Assembly (NCBI GenBank): GCA_965200035.1
Contig: OZ241334.1
Location: forward strand, 1,426,001 to 1,490,000
Direction of reading: 5' to 3'
DNA: 64,000 bases
Source of the DNA: UBA1952 sp965200035
GTDB taxonomy: Bacteria > Bacteroidota > Bacteroidia > Chitinophagales > Chitinophagaceae
In this document: piece by piece, positions 35,507-44,656 of the stretch
Layout of the letters: each line of letters begins with the position of its first letter
How positions within the stretch are numbered: the first letter of the stretch is position 1
Translations under genes and position numbers: made by a program
Notes under the pieces: model-generated
Database searches by the model: none
The model's input: only the letters and a program-made list of their open reading frames with translations
What the model was told of the DNA's origin: nothing

Positions 35507-38179
35507 TTACATGCCTATATTCTGCGAAGCATCCTGCATGCCTTCCATCTGTCCTTTGATGTTTTTCCGGCGGAAGAGATCTGTATCCATTTTGCCGAAA
35601 CGGAAAGAGAAATTCAGGCGCACGAGCTGCGGATTCACCAGCCTTGAGTAGTCCTGCACAAAATATTCATCTTCGGTATGCTGCGTAAAGCGGCGCGTAC
35701 CGAAAATATCGTTGACGCTCAGCGACAGGGAAGCGGCATCGCCCTTCAGGAACGACCAGCGCAGCGCAGCATCCACACTCCAGTTGGCTTCCAGATAGCC
35801 CTGTGAGGAGGAATTGCTCTGCATCATGAATCCGCCGCCCCGGCCACCGCCCGGACCATCATTTTTAGCATCCGGCAGCAGATTGGTACGGCTTTGATAT
35901 ACGCCGGAGAGCTGGAAGGAAAGTTTTTTAGGCAGCTTGAAATTATTGGTCAGCTTGCCGAATCCGCTGAGGTAAGAATTAGTGCTGCTGGTAGTGCCTG
36001 CCTCGCCGGTATTGAGCGTAGCATTATAAACGTTTACGTTAGCCAGCGCGTTCCACCATTTGGTAATATCCCAGCCGGAAGTGAGCTCAATGCCATAACG
36101 GTCACTGCTGTTGGCATTGATGTAAGAAGAGATAAGCGCCTGATCGCCGGTAAATGGATTGGTGCCTAAGTCCTGATATTGCGTAATCAGGTTGCTCGAA
36201 TGCCGGTAGTACACGCTGACCATCACATAATTGATCCGGGTGAAGTTTTTCATGTAAGTGGCTTCCACCGTATTGGTAAATTCCGGCTTCAGACCAGGAT
36301 TGCCCTGACGGATATTGAGCGGATCGGTATAATCGGTATAAGGCAATAGCTGGAAGAAATTTGGCCGGTTGATGCCCCTGCGATAAGTAAACTGGAGCTG
36401 CTGATCTTTCTTCAGCTTGCGGCTTACAAATACAGATGGGAACAGGCTTACCGGATAGGCATTGCTGAACGTTTGATTGTTCATTTCAAGTGTGCCTTCA
36501 TATTGAGAGCCTTCCGCGCGCAGCCCCAGCTGATAGCTTGTATTCGCATCTATATTACCGCTGTAAGATGCATAGGCGGCATACACCTGATCAAGGTTTT
36601 TATACCGGCTATAGACGTTGGGGATGAGCGTATCCGGACCATTATTGAAGCTGACATAATTATCGATATCGCTTTTTACCTGACGGATGGTGGCTTTTAC
36701 GCCCAGCTCCAGCTTGTCGGACTTGCGCATCGGCTGCACATAATCTGACTGAATGGTATAAAAATTATTTTGCCCCGACCCTGCCGTGCGCTGGCTGGAC
36801 AAGCCTGACGCATCTGTATGCTGATTGTCATTATAAAGCGTAGTGGTATAGCGGTTGTCATTGCTGTTCTTGCCCATGTTGGCAGAAGCGTCAAAAGTCC
36901 ATTCGCGGCCTGGCTGCCTGAAGAGGTGCTTCATACCAAGCTGAACGCCATTCATATCAAATTGGTTTTTGCCTTCGCTGTGCCGCTGAGACCATGCCGT
37001 GCTGATGCCGGAAGGATAGAGACTGTCTGTAGTAATGTCTAGGTTGTCGGTGGGCTTAAACTCGCCATGCACTTTTACATAGCCCAGCGAAATCGTAGTG
37101 CGGTTGCTTACAAAATAATCCAGCCCTACACGGCCAAAGGCAAATCCGCCGCGCGTGGTATTTACATCATCCTGCGTATTACGCTGATTGGGATCGGTAG
37201 AAAAATCGGTGCGCTCATTAGAGCCAGTGAGCCGGTTGCGCATCAAGTTACTGTGCCCGACCAATGACAGATTCACCTTACCTGTCCGGTAATTGAAATC
37301 CGCACCCAGGTTGCCTCCGCCACGGCTATCCACACCGGCGCGGATGCCGCCGTTATAGCCGGTCTTACGGTTCTTTTTCAGTACGATATTCAGCACACCT
37401 CCGGTACCGCCTTCCGCATCATACTTTGCCGATGGATTAGTAACAATTTCTACGCTTTCAATGGCATCCGCAGGAATCTGATCCAATTGCAGGGGCGATT
37501 GCTTGCCATCGATCAGCAGTTGCGGCGAGCTGTTGCGGATCGTTACTTTACCATCTGCATCTACCAGCACGCCCGGTACATTTTTCATCACATCCTGCGC
37601 AGTTCCGCCTTGTGAGGTCAGGTTCTTATCTACGTTGAATATTTTCTTTTCTCCCTGTAAAGTGAAGGTTGGTACGGCAGCCGTTACCGTTACCCCGCTC
37701 AATTGCTCGTTCAGCGCCTCAACGCGAATGGTGCCTAAATCTTTGCTGAGCGCATTCAGCAGATCGGTAGCGCCGCCGGGCACGGAAGTCATGGTGCTGA
37801 AGTCACCGCTGCCAGTGCCTTTCATAGCGGCGCCGGCTTTCATCAAAGCGCCCAGGTCGAAAGCGACCGGCGCTTCATACTGCTTATAGCCGGTATAGAT
37901 GACGGTGATCTTGAATTGCCCCATCATAGGCAGCTCATCAAAGCTGAACTCGCCATTGGACTCGGTGAGGGTATTTTTTACCAGCACATCCTTGCCATTC
38001 TGCACCTGCAGAAAAAGCACAGACGCAGCATCTATTGCCCTGCCGGATTTGCTGTCCACGATCTTACCATATACCTTGCCCAGTTTTGGCATCCCGCCGC
38101 GCATGCCTCCCGGCATCTGTGCCCCGGCCTGCAATACGGTAAATACGCTTAATATCAATAAAATAAGGATACGCTTCAT
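35507..38179 (-). CDS. TonB-dependent outer-membrane receptor (OMP beta-barrel family)
   Basis: 890 residues from the ATG at 38179 (signal peptide MKRILILLILSVFTVLQAGAQ); the frame extends upstream but a perfect -7 box lies at 38187. Order: Gly/Met-rich linker MPGGMRGGMPKLG, CarboxypepD_reg-like domain (about 35-115), TonB plug (about 185-275, VTIRNSSPQLLIDGKQSPLQ), then the beta-barrel ending NFSFRFGKMDTDLFRRKN. The plug and barrel match the outer-membrane beta-barrel family (OMP_b-brl_3) of Bacteroidota. It imports an unknown ligand using TonB energy. No SusD partner is adjacent. Confidence 0.88.
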   Translation of the reverse strand: MKRILILLILSVFTVLQAGAQMPGGMRGGMPKLGKVYGKIVDSKSGRAIDAASVLFLQVQNGKDVLVKNTLTESNGEFSFDELPMMGQFKITVIYTGYKQYEAPVAFDLGALMKAGAAMKGTGSGDFSTMTSVPGGATDLLNALSKDLGTIRVEALNEQLSGVTVTAAVPTFTLQGEKKIFNVDKNLTSQGGTAQDVMKNVPGVLVDADGKVTIRNSSPQLLIDGKQSPLQLDQIPADAIESVEIVTNPSAKYDAEGGTGGVLNIVLKKNRKTGYNGGIRAGVDSRGGGNLGADFNYRTGKVNLSLVGHSNLMRNRLTGSNERTDFSTDPNQRNTQDDVNTTRGGFAFGRVGLDYFVSNRTTISLGYVKVHGEFKPTDNLDITTDSLYPSGISTAWSQRHSEGKNQFDMNGVQLGMKHLFRQPGREWTFDASANMGKNSNDNRYTTTLYNDNQHTDASGLSSQRTAGSGQNNFYTIQSDYVQPMRKSDKLELGVKATIRQVKSDIDNYVSFNNGPDTLIPNVYSRYKNLDQVYAAYASYSGNIDANTSYQLGLRAEGSQYEGTLEMNNQTFSNAYPVSLFPSVFVSRKLKKDQQLQFTYRRGINRPNFFQLLPYTDYTDPLNIRQGNPGLKPEFTNTVEATYMKNFTRINYVMVSVYYRHSSNLITQYQDLGTNPFTGDQALISSYINANSSDRYGIELTSGWDITKWWNALANVNVYNATLNTGEAGTTSSTNSYLSGFGKLTNNFKLPKKLSFQLSGVYQSRTNLLPDAKNDGPGGGRGGGFMMQSNSSSQGYLEANWSVDAALRWSFLKGDAASLSLSVNDIFGTRRFTQHTEDEYFVQDYSRLVNPQLVRLNFSFRFGKMDTDLFRRKNIKGQMEGMQDASQNIGM

Positions 38180-38186
38180 AAGGCTG

Positions 38187-38194
38187 CAAAGGTA
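38187..38194 (-). promoter_or_regulatory. -7 box TACCTTTG of TonB receptor
   Basis: Perfect TAnnTTTG on the minus strand, 7 bp before the ATG at 38179: nearly leaderless. Confidence 0.5.
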
Positions 38195-38354
38195 ACAGTG
38201 CCGGTGCCATCCGTTGGTTGATGAAATTGATAAGGATTTGCCAAATTGCACCGGTGTAACAAAGTGACATGCCCCTTTTTGGGTGAGACGGTGCGCTTCA
38301 TTTCTGCCCTGATAGCGGTTATTGATTCCTATTCCGCTTTACCTTGCACTTATC

Positions 38355-39158
38355 ATGATCACCTTTCCGAACTGTAAGATTAATCTTGGCCTCAGCATTA
38401 CCCGCAAACGGGCAGATGGCTATCATGATCTGGAAACCATTTTTTATCCTCTTCCGGGCCTGAAAGATGCGCTGGAAATGGTGCCGGTGGCCGAAGGACA
38501 AACTACGCTGCAAATGAGCGGACTGGCGGTGGCCGGCGGGGAAACGGATAACCTGGTCTGGAAAGCCTGGCAACTGTTGTCAGAAGCTTATCCTGATAAA
38601 ATGCAGCCCTTGCATATGTATCTGTGCAAGGCCATTCCTATGGGAGCCGGGCTGGGCGGTGGCTCTGCCGACGGCGCTTTTGCCTTGCGGATGATTAATG
38701 ACTTGTGCAGCCTTCAGCTCAGCGATGCGCAATTAGCGGATTATGCTTTGAAATTGGGTTCGGACTGCCCGTTCTTTATTTATAATACACCATGCTACGC
38801 TATTGGTCGTGGCGAGCAATTAGATCCAATAAGTATTGACCTTTCCAATTACAGCTTGCAGTTCATTTGCCCTGGTGTGCATGTAAGCACGGCAGGCGCA
38901 TTCAGCATGATTGCCCCAGCGCCTGCCCCTCATGATCTGCGGGAGGTGATGAAGATGCCCGTAAGCATGTGGCGGGAGCACCTGATTAATGATTTTGAAC
39001 GTCCGGTATTTGGGCAGCATCCTCAGCTTGCTGAGATCAAAGAGCAGCTGTATAAAGATGGTGCGGTATATGCCAGCATGAGCGGAAGCGGTAGCGCTGT
39101 CTATGGCATTTTTAAGAAAGGCGAGCGATCTGCGATGCTGGGAGCTTATTTTGAGTAA
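38355..39158 (+). CDS. ispE: 4-diphosphocytidyl-2-C-methyl-D-erythritol kinase
   Basis: 267-residue GHMP kinase of the MEP pathway; it phosphorylates CDP-methylerythritol in isoprenoid precursor synthesis. The ATG at 38355 is used because conserved MITFPNCKINLGLSIT starts there (the frame also opens at 38322). Lys8 in NCKINLGL, the ATP loop PMGAGLGGGSADGA near residue 97 and SDCPFF near residue 137 are all present, as is the C-terminal GSGSAVYGIF motif. Slightly shorter than proteobacterial IspE, normal for Bacteroidota. Confidence 0.94.
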   Translation: MITFPNCKINLGLSITRKRADGYHDLETIFYPLPGLKDALEMVPVAEGQTTLQMSGLAVAGGETDNLVWKAWQLLSEAYPDKMQPLHMYLCKAIPMGAGLGGGSADGAFALRMINDLCSLQLSDAQLADYALKLGSDCPFFIYNTPCYAIGRGEQLDPISIDLSNYSLQFICPGVHVSTAGAFSMIAPAPAPHDLREVMKMPVSMWREHLINDFERPVFGQHPQLAEIKEQLYKDGAVYASMSGSGSAVYGIFKKGERSAMLGAYFE

Positions 39159-39184
39159 TAAGGCTAACCAGCAATGAGCAGAGA

Positions 39185-39748
39185 TCAGAACCAGTTGCCA
39201 AGAATGTACCTCAGGTGAAACCACTTACGGGTAATGTAATTCCTGCCGTCAGTTCTGGTGCGCCGCCACCAGGATTGCGGTGGATTGAGAAAGGCGCCTG
39301 ACCCGCCTGGAAGCATAATCCCATCAACAATATAGATAGTTGAGCTGACAGCCACCGGCTTTGCAGCAGTATCCTTCTGCGGCTGCCGGGCGACCAGACC
39401 AGGGAGCTGATCGGCTATGGTCTGCACTGTATCCGGAGTTATGCGTCGCTGCTGAGCCTGTGCATCTTTCACCCAGGCAGAAAGCAGGAGCAGGCTTACC
39501 ACCCATCTCCCTAAAAAATGACTCTTGCGGAAATCATGCGGCTTCATTTCCCGGTCGAGCTGTTCGCGCCGGAATCTGCCGCAGCCCATGCCATGCCGCT
39601 TTATATGCGCCAGCAGTTCAGCATCAGTCATACCCGTATAATCCACTACCTCTTTTTGGCAATGATCGCAGTCTATGATACCGCGGTCAGCGGATTTTCC
39701 TTTTAACTGCGTGCAGGGCTGGGGTATGGAGATGGAAACGGCTGGCAT
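39185..39748 (-). CDS. Cys-motif membrane protein, paralog of 39789-40517
   Basis: 187 residues. The N-terminal cytoplasmic part (about 25-62) has CDHCQKEVVDYTGMTDAELL and GMGCGRFRREQL, a CxxC followed about 30 residues later by another Cys. One hydrophobic helix (about 78-97, GRWVVSLLLLSAWVKDAQAQ) is followed by a short tail with an IYIVDGIMLPGGSGAF strand. The same Cys block precedes the neighbouring gene, so the two are tandem paralogs. The block recurs in Bacteroidota proteins; a metal- or redox-sensing role is inferred only from the cysteines. Convergent with ispE. Confidence 0.68.
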   Translation of the reverse strand: MPAVSISIPQPCTQLKGKSADRGIIDCDHCQKEVVDYTGMTDAELLAHIKRHGMGCGRFRREQLDREMKPHDFRKSHFLGRWVVSLLLLSAWVKDAQAQQRRITPDTVQTIADQLPGLVARQPQKDTAAKPVAVSSTIYIVDGIMLPGGSGAFLNPPQSWWRRTRTDGRNYITRKWFHLRYILGNWF

Positions 39749-39788
39749 TGTTAGGTGCTTATCTTGAGTGAAAGAAACGCCTGATTTT

Positions 39789-40517
39789 TTACAATTGACG
39801 TTTGAAAAATTTAGGTCTGCGATAACGGATCATTCCAACTACTCTTGCTCCGTCAAACGCTGATGGGTTTACTGAAAGAATCATTTTGTACTCATTGATT
39901 CCGGCAACCGGCCGGATTATTTTTGTTTCTCTGTGATACAGAAAATCCGCTGTCAGTGAAAAGCATGCATCTTCCCGAAAGTCTGTTTTTACCAGAAAGT
40001 TACCGTCGAAATCAGTTAGTCCATCAGCTATAGAATTATTGGCTGTATCGCTGACAATGATAACTGCATCAGTAATCGGGCTTCCGGATTCATCTGTCAG
40101 AGATCCTGTTATAGTAATGCTATCCTGCTTAGGTATAGACCTATTCTGCTCTGCAGGATGATTATCCGGCGCATTGATGGATAGCAGTTCTGCCTTTAAT
40201 GAGTCACGTGCTTGTCCTGAAGCTCCTTGCCGGATGCCGAGCAATAGGCCAATACCCAACATTACTTTAGCTACCCGGTTATAATAATACGCCGGCTCTT
40301 CGATCATGCGGATCGTTTGATCTGCCCTGAGTATGCCACAGCCAAGCCCGAATCGCTGTACATGATTCAGAAATGCCGCATCATTCATCCTGCTAAAATC
40401 AACGACCGTCTTCTGGCAATGCGCGCAATACCTGCCGCCGGCCGCTGGCGTCATGGCATCCCAGCTTTCTGTACAGGGGTTATCTACATGGACGGTTATC
40501 GGCGCTGGTCTTCTCAT
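39789..40517 (-). CDS. Cys-motif membrane protein with carboxypeptidase-regulatory-like domain
   Basis: 242 residues from the ATG at 40517 (MRRPAPITVHVDNPC); an in-frame ATG at 40535 is also possible. N-terminal block: CAHCQKTVVDFSRMNDAAFL and GLGCGILRADQTIRMIEEP, as in its neighbour. A hydrophobic helix (about 82-95, KVMLGIGLLLGIR) precedes a CarboxypepD_reg-like beta-sandwich (ITITGSLTDESGSPITDAVI ... FDGNFLVKTDF, about 135-200). The outer domain is probably periplasmic and the Cys block cytoplasmic. Function unknown. Divergent from mutY with about 110 bp between starts. Confidence 0.72.
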   Translation of the reverse strand: MRRPAPITVHVDNPCTESWDAMTPAAGGRYCAHCQKTVVDFSRMNDAAFLNHVQRFGLGCGILRADQTIRMIEEPAYYYNRVAKVMLGIGLLLGIRQGASGQARDSLKAELLSINAPDNHPAEQNRSIPKQDSITITGSLTDESGSPITDAVIIVSDTANNSIADGLTDFDGNFLVKTDFREDACFSLTADFLYHRETKIIRPVAGINEYKMILSVNPSAFDGARVVGMIRYRRPKFFKRQL

Positions 40518-40629
40518 GGCTCTGCTTGTCTGCATTCATAAAGACGAAGAAAAGATAACGTTCATTTGCCGGCAGCTCAATCACAATCCCTTAAAACGTT
40601 GTGCCAACTATTTTTTCTACATTGGCGAT

Positions 40630-41706
40630 ATGAAAATCCGCCAGCCGGAACATCTTCTTTTTACTAAACACCTGATGCATTGGCACTATACGGCCAATCA
40701 CCGCAGCCTGCCCTGGAAAGGCGAGCGCGACCCGTATAAGATATGGCTGTCTGAGATCATCCTGCAGCAGACGCGGGCAGAGCAGGGATTGCCCTATTAT
40801 CTGCGCTTTACAGAGACTTATCCTACGGTGAAGCATTTGGCAAATGCTACTGACGAGGCCGCTTTCAGGCTCTGGCAGGGCTTGGGCTATTACAACCGGT
40901 GCAAGAATATGCTGTCCACCGCAAGGCAGATCGTGCAGGAGCGGGATGGTGTTTTTCCGGATACTTATGAAGGTCTGCTATCGCTGAAAGGCATTGGTCC
41001 TTACACCGCCGCTGCCATTGCCTCATTTGCTTACGGCCTGCCCGAAGCGGTGGTGGATGGAAATGTGAACCGCGTACTGGCGCGCTATTTCGGCATCGAT
41101 ACTCCGTTTGACACGACGGAAGGCAAAAAGCAATTCCAGCAACTGGCCTCTGAGCTGCTCGACCGGGAGGATAGCGCAGCCTACAACCAGGCGATTATGG
41201 ACCTGGGCGCTACGGTATGCACGCCTGCGCTGCCTAAATGCCCCGAATGCCCTCTGAACAAAGAATGCTTTGCTTACCATAAAAACCTGACCTCTGTACT
41301 GCCCGTAAAAAGCAAGAAAGCAGCGGTAAGGCTGCGCTACTTTCATTACCTGCTGCTGCGCAGTGGTGATAAGCTGTGGCTGCAACGGCGCAGCGGCAAA
41401 GACATCTGGCAAAACCTGTATCAGCCCTATCTCATTGAGAGCGATCAGGCATTGGACAGCCGTGAGCTGTTGCAGACGGAAGCCTTTAAAATGCTGGGCA
41501 TAAATGAAGCGCCTGAGTACGAAGGCGCGCTCAAGCAGCGGCTGACGCACCAGTTGATCGAGAGCCGTTTCTTTACCATAACGCTGGGTGAGCCTGAAAA
41601 TCTGCCGCCATTGAGCGATGGAAATTGGGTGCCGCTCAGCAAGCTGAAAGCCCATGCATTCCCCGGTACACTGGTTTCTTTTTTTGAAAAAAAGAATTAC
41701 TTTTAA
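40630..41706 (+). CDS. mutY: A/G-specific adenine DNA glycosylase
   Basis: 358 residues from the ATG at 40630 (MKIRQPEHLLFTKHL); upstream in-frame starts fall in the divergent promoter region. It removes adenine mispaired with 8-oxoguanine. Catalytic Glu42 (WLSEIILQQTRAEQ), helix-hairpin-helix LKGIGPYTAAAI (119-130), catalytic Asp143 (VVDGNVNRVL), 4Fe-4S ligands Cys197-x6-Cys204-x2-Cys207-x5-Cys213, and a C-terminal NUDIX-like 8-oxoG recognition domain (about 230-350). All key residues are intact. First gene of a mutY-ssb-gldE-murI run; this order for the first three is conserved in Bacteroidota. Confidence 0.95.
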   Translation: MKIRQPEHLLFTKHLMHWHYTANHRSLPWKGERDPYKIWLSEIILQQTRAEQGLPYYLRFTETYPTVKHLANATDEAAFRLWQGLGYYNRCKNMLSTARQIVQERDGVFPDTYEGLLSLKGIGPYTAAAIASFAYGLPEAVVDGNVNRVLARYFGIDTPFDTTEGKKQFQQLASELLDREDSAAYNQAIMDLGATVCTPALPKCPECPLNKECFAYHKNLTSVLPVKSKKAAVRLRYFHYLLLRSGDKLWLQRRSGKDIWQNLYQPYLIESDQALDSRELLQTEAFKMLGINEAPEYEGALKQRLTHQLIESRFFTITLGEPENLPPLSDGNWVPLSKLKAHAFPGTLVSFFEKKNYF

Positions 41707-41746
41707 ATGCACACATAATTCGCTCACAGAAAAAACCAATGAAAAT

Positions 41747-42223
41747 ATGAGAGGTGTAAACAGAGTGATGCTGATAGGCAACCTGGGTAAAGATCCCGAC
41801 CTGCAGTACCTGGAAGGAAATATTGCCGTAGCGAAGTTTCCATTGGCAACTACTGAGACGTTCAAAGACAAGGGCGGCAACCTCGTATCACAGACTGAAT
41901 GGCATACAGTAGTGCTCTGGCGCGGCCTCGCTGAGCTGGCGCAGAAATACCTCCACAAAGGCAGTCTCGTATTCATCGAAGGAAGGCTGCGCACCCGCAA
42001 CTGGGAGGATAAAGACAAGAACCGCCGCTCAAGCACCGAGATCGTGGGCGATAATCTGGTGATGCTCGATAAGCGCAAGGAAGGAACCGACTTTCCTGCC
42101 ACGGCCAGCGACCATTCCCTCCCACAGGAAAACACGACCAATTTTACCCGTCCGGATATCAATATGACGTATGAAAGCGGGCTGCCGGCACCGGATATCG
42201 ACAAAGACAGTCTTTCATTTTAA
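41747..42223 (+). CDS. ssb: Single-stranded DNA-binding protein
   Basis: 158 residues from the ATG at 41747 (MRGVNRVMLIGNLGKDPDLQ); an earlier in-frame start overlaps mutY and is less likely. An OB fold covers residues 1-108 (SQTEWHTVVLWRGLAELAQKYLHKGSLVFIEGRLRTRNWEDKD). The disordered tail ends DIDKDSLSF; most SSBs end in an acidic tip with Pro-Phe (for example DDDIPF), so Ser replaces the usual Pro. The tail recruits repair and replication proteins. 40 bp after mutY, followed by a hairpin terminator. Confidence 0.93.
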   Translation: MRGVNRVMLIGNLGKDPDLQYLEGNIAVAKFPLATTETFKDKGGNLVSQTEWHTVVLWRGLAELAQKYLHKGSLVFIEGRLRTRNWEDKDKNRRSSTEIVGDNLVMLDKRKEGTDFPATASDHSLPQENTTNFTRPDINMTYESGLPAPDIDKDSLSF

Positions 42224-42244
42224 AAATTCATCATTTTTCAGGGG

Positions 42245-42291
42245 AAAAAGGGAAGCGGATGCCGTGCATTGCTTCCCTTTTTTTACTTTTG
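42245..42291 (+). promoter_or_regulatory. ssb terminator and gldE promoter
   Basis: Stem GGGAAGC/GCTTCCC (42250-42277) with a T tract, running straight into TACTTTTG (42284-42291), a perfect -7 box. gldE therefore has its own promoter with a leader of about 17 nt. Confidence 0.65.
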
Positions 42292-42313
42292 AAATAATCA
42301 ACCACCATTTCCT

Positions 42314-43711
42314 TTGGAAAGTGCCACCGTGGGCGGGACGGTCCCGCTATCTTTATTGCTGCAGGCAGGCCATGTGGCTTTGCAGAATACCAGTAGTACC
42401 TCTACGATTACCATTCTCATCATCATCATACTGGTACTGCTGCTGCTGACGGCCATCACTGCCGGCGCGGAAACGGCCTACTTTTCACTCAAGGCCAAAG
42501 ACGTTAATTACCTCAAGACCAAAGACGATGCAACTGCCCGGCAGGCCATCCGCCTGCTGGACCAGCCCAAGCTGCTGCTCGCTACCATTCTCGTAGCCAA
42601 CAATACCATCAACATTGCCATTATCATTTCCATCAGCCTGCTTACCCGGCAGATCTTTGAAAGCATCTATCACCTGCCGGTCGATGAGATCATCAAACTG
42701 CATGGCATTATCTACTACCTGATACAGGTAGTGGGCGTTACGTTTGTGCTGGTGCTGTTCGGCGAAGTGCTGCCTAAGGTTTATGCCACGCAGAATAATA
42801 TGCGCATGGCGCTGTTCAGCGCGCCGGTACTGCAGATCATGCATGGCATCTTCCGGCCGATTAGCAGGACGCTGGTTTCTTCTACCAAATTCCTTGAAGA
42901 AAAGCTGGCCTCCAAGCAAGGCTCGAATATCAGCAATGAAGATTTTGAAAATGCCATTGAGCTTACCGTAGGCCATACCGCTACCCGGGAAGAAGTGAAC
43001 ATCTTTAAAGGCATCCTGAAATTCGGGAACATTACAGCGCGGCAGATCATGCGGAACCGCCATGATGTAAGCGGTGCCGACCATGCCATGAACTTTCCGC
43101 AGGTGCAGAAGCTGGCCATCGAGCATGGGTATTCGCGGATGCCGGTGTATAAGGAAAGCCTGGATAAGGTGGCGGGCATGATCCATACCAAAGACTTCCT
43201 GCCGCATACCGAAGAAGATGATTTTGACTGGCATGTGCTGATACGCCCGGCGTATTTTGTGCATGAAGGCAAGCTGATCGAAGACCTTCTGAAAGAATTT
43301 CAGCAGAAGCGCATTCACTTAGCTATTGTGGTTGATGAGTTTGGCGGCACATCCGGCATCGTAACGCTGGAGGACATTATGGAAGAGATCATCGGCGATA
43401 TCAAGGATGAGTTTGATGAAGATGATCCGCAGTTCCGCAAGATTGATGAGCGCAACTTTGTGATTGAAGGCAAGACCCTCATTAACGATGCAGCCCGTAT
43501 GATGGGCCTCCCTTCCGATACCTTTGATGACGTGCGCGGCGACAGCGATTCGCTGGGAGGATTGTTGCTGGAAATATCCGGTAAGTTCCCTGCCGTCAAT
43601 GAGACCATCTCTTACCAGAATTTTGACTTTACCGTGCTGGAGGTAGATAAGATGCGCATCCGCCGCGTGAAAGTGACGATTAATGAAGATATGGAAGAAG
43701 GGGAGGAATAA
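42314..43711 (+). CDS. gldE: Gliding-motility protein GldE (CNNM/CorC-like)
   Basis: 465 residues. Start is TTG at 42314: an in-frame TGA lies at 42290 and no ATG intervenes. A hydrophobic N-terminus (about 30-50) and CNNM-type transmembrane domain reach about residue 170, then a CBS pair (about 225-350, MRNRHDVSGADHAMN, IHLAIVVDEFGGTSGIVTLEDIMEEIIGDI) and a CorC_HlyC domain (about 365-455). It matches GldE, which in Flavobacterium is needed for gliding and works with GldD and the T9SS machinery in the inner membrane. gldD is not next to it here. A generic magnesium/hemolysin-like transporter is the alternative, but the mutY-ssb context favours GldE. Confidence 0.88.
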   Translation: MESATVGGTVPLSLLLQAGHVALQNTSSTSTITILIIIILVLLLLTAITAGAETAYFSLKAKDVNYLKTKDDATARQAIRLLDQPKLLLATILVANNTINIAIIISISLLTRQIFESIYHLPVDEIIKLHGIIYYLIQVVGVTFVLVLFGEVLPKVYATQNNMRMALFSAPVLQIMHGIFRPISRTLVSSTKFLEEKLASKQGSNISNEDFENAIELTVGHTATREEVNIFKGILKFGNITARQIMRNRHDVSGADHAMNFPQVQKLAIEHGYSRMPVYKESLDKVAGMIHTKDFLPHTEEDDFDWHVLIRPAYFVHEGKLIEDLLKEFQQKRIHLAIVVDEFGGTSGIVTLEDIMEEIIGDIKDEFDEDDPQFRKIDERNFVIEGKTLINDAARMMGLPSDTFDDVRGDSDSLGGLLLEISGKFPAVNETISYQNFDFTVLEVDKMRIRRVKVTINEDMEEGEE

Positions 43712-44590
43712 ATGAAAGCGTATGATTCTGCAGCTACCGGAGCTGTAACCAGCCATGAAGGGATTGCCCGCCGGCCAATCGGCATCTTTGATTCCGGTTA
43801 TGGAGGCCTCACCGTATTCCGGTCTATAGCCGCCCGCCTGCCTCAGTACGATTACGCTTATCTGGGCGATAATGCACGTGCACCTTATGGCAACCGCTCA
43901 TTTGCCACCGTGTATGAGTACACGCTCCAATGCGTACAATGGTTTATTGAAGCGCAGCGTTGCCCGCTCGTTATCATTGCCTGCAATACCGCCTCCGCCA
44001 AAGCGCTGCGCAGCATTCAGCAGGAGTATCTTTCAGGTCTGCCGGGCAGTCCGCGGGTGCTGGGCGTGATCCGGCCAACGGCTGAAGTGATCGGCCATTT
44101 TTCCAGAACAAAGTCAGTAGGTGTTTTAGGCACCAAAGGCACCGTCAACAGCGGCTCTTACCGTCTGGAGGCGGCGCATTTCTTTCCGGAGGTAACGGTA
44201 TATCAGCAGGCATGTCCGCTGTGGGTGCCCATCATCGAAAATGGAGAGTGGGATAAGCCCGGCGCAGATTATTTCGTCCGGAAATACCTGGATGAGCTGC
44301 TCAGCCAATCGGCTGATATTGACACCATTTTGCTGGCGTGTACGCACTATCCATTGCTGGAAGAGAAGATCCGTCAATACCTGCCCGCACACATTACCCT
44401 CGTTGCACAGGGCGATCTGGTGGCTGACAGCCTCGAAAATTATCTGTCCCACCACGGCGATATCCGGAACGCCATTACACAGAACGGCGGCAAAGAGTTC
44501 TTTACCACAGATGATGCCACAGAGTTCGACCAGCAGGCAGGCGTATTTTTTGGCGAGGCCGTTCGTTCGTCCACCGTTCACCTTCATTAA
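43712..44590 (+). CDS. murI: Glutamate racemase
   Basis: 292 residues; converts L- to D-glutamate for peptidoglycan. Asp27 in IGIFDSGYGG, Cys91 in IIACNTASA and Cys210 in LLACTHYPLL are the two catalytic cysteines and their motifs. The ATG directly abuts the gldE stop (TAA at 43709-43711), so the two are probably co-transcribed. About 20 extra N-terminal residues precede the domain; a shorter start inside them is possible. Confidence 0.94.
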   Translation: MKAYDSAATGAVTSHEGIARRPIGIFDSGYGGLTVFRSIAARLPQYDYAYLGDNARAPYGNRSFATVYEYTLQCVQWFIEAQRCPLVIIACNTASAKALRSIQQEYLSGLPGSPRVLGVIRPTAEVIGHFSRTKSVGVLGTKGTVNSGSYRLEAAHFFPEVTVYQQACPLWVPIIENGEWDKPGADYFVRKYLDELLSQSADIDTILLACTHYPLLEEKIRQYLPAHITLVAQGDLVADSLENYLSHHGDIRNAITQNGGKEFFTTDDATEFDQQAGVFFGEAVRSSTVHLH

Positions 44591-44656
44591 CTTATTGCAA
44601 GGCCCTTTAATAGCAAGGCTCCGGCTTGTAGTTTAGCGGCTTATCTCTTCTGTGGT

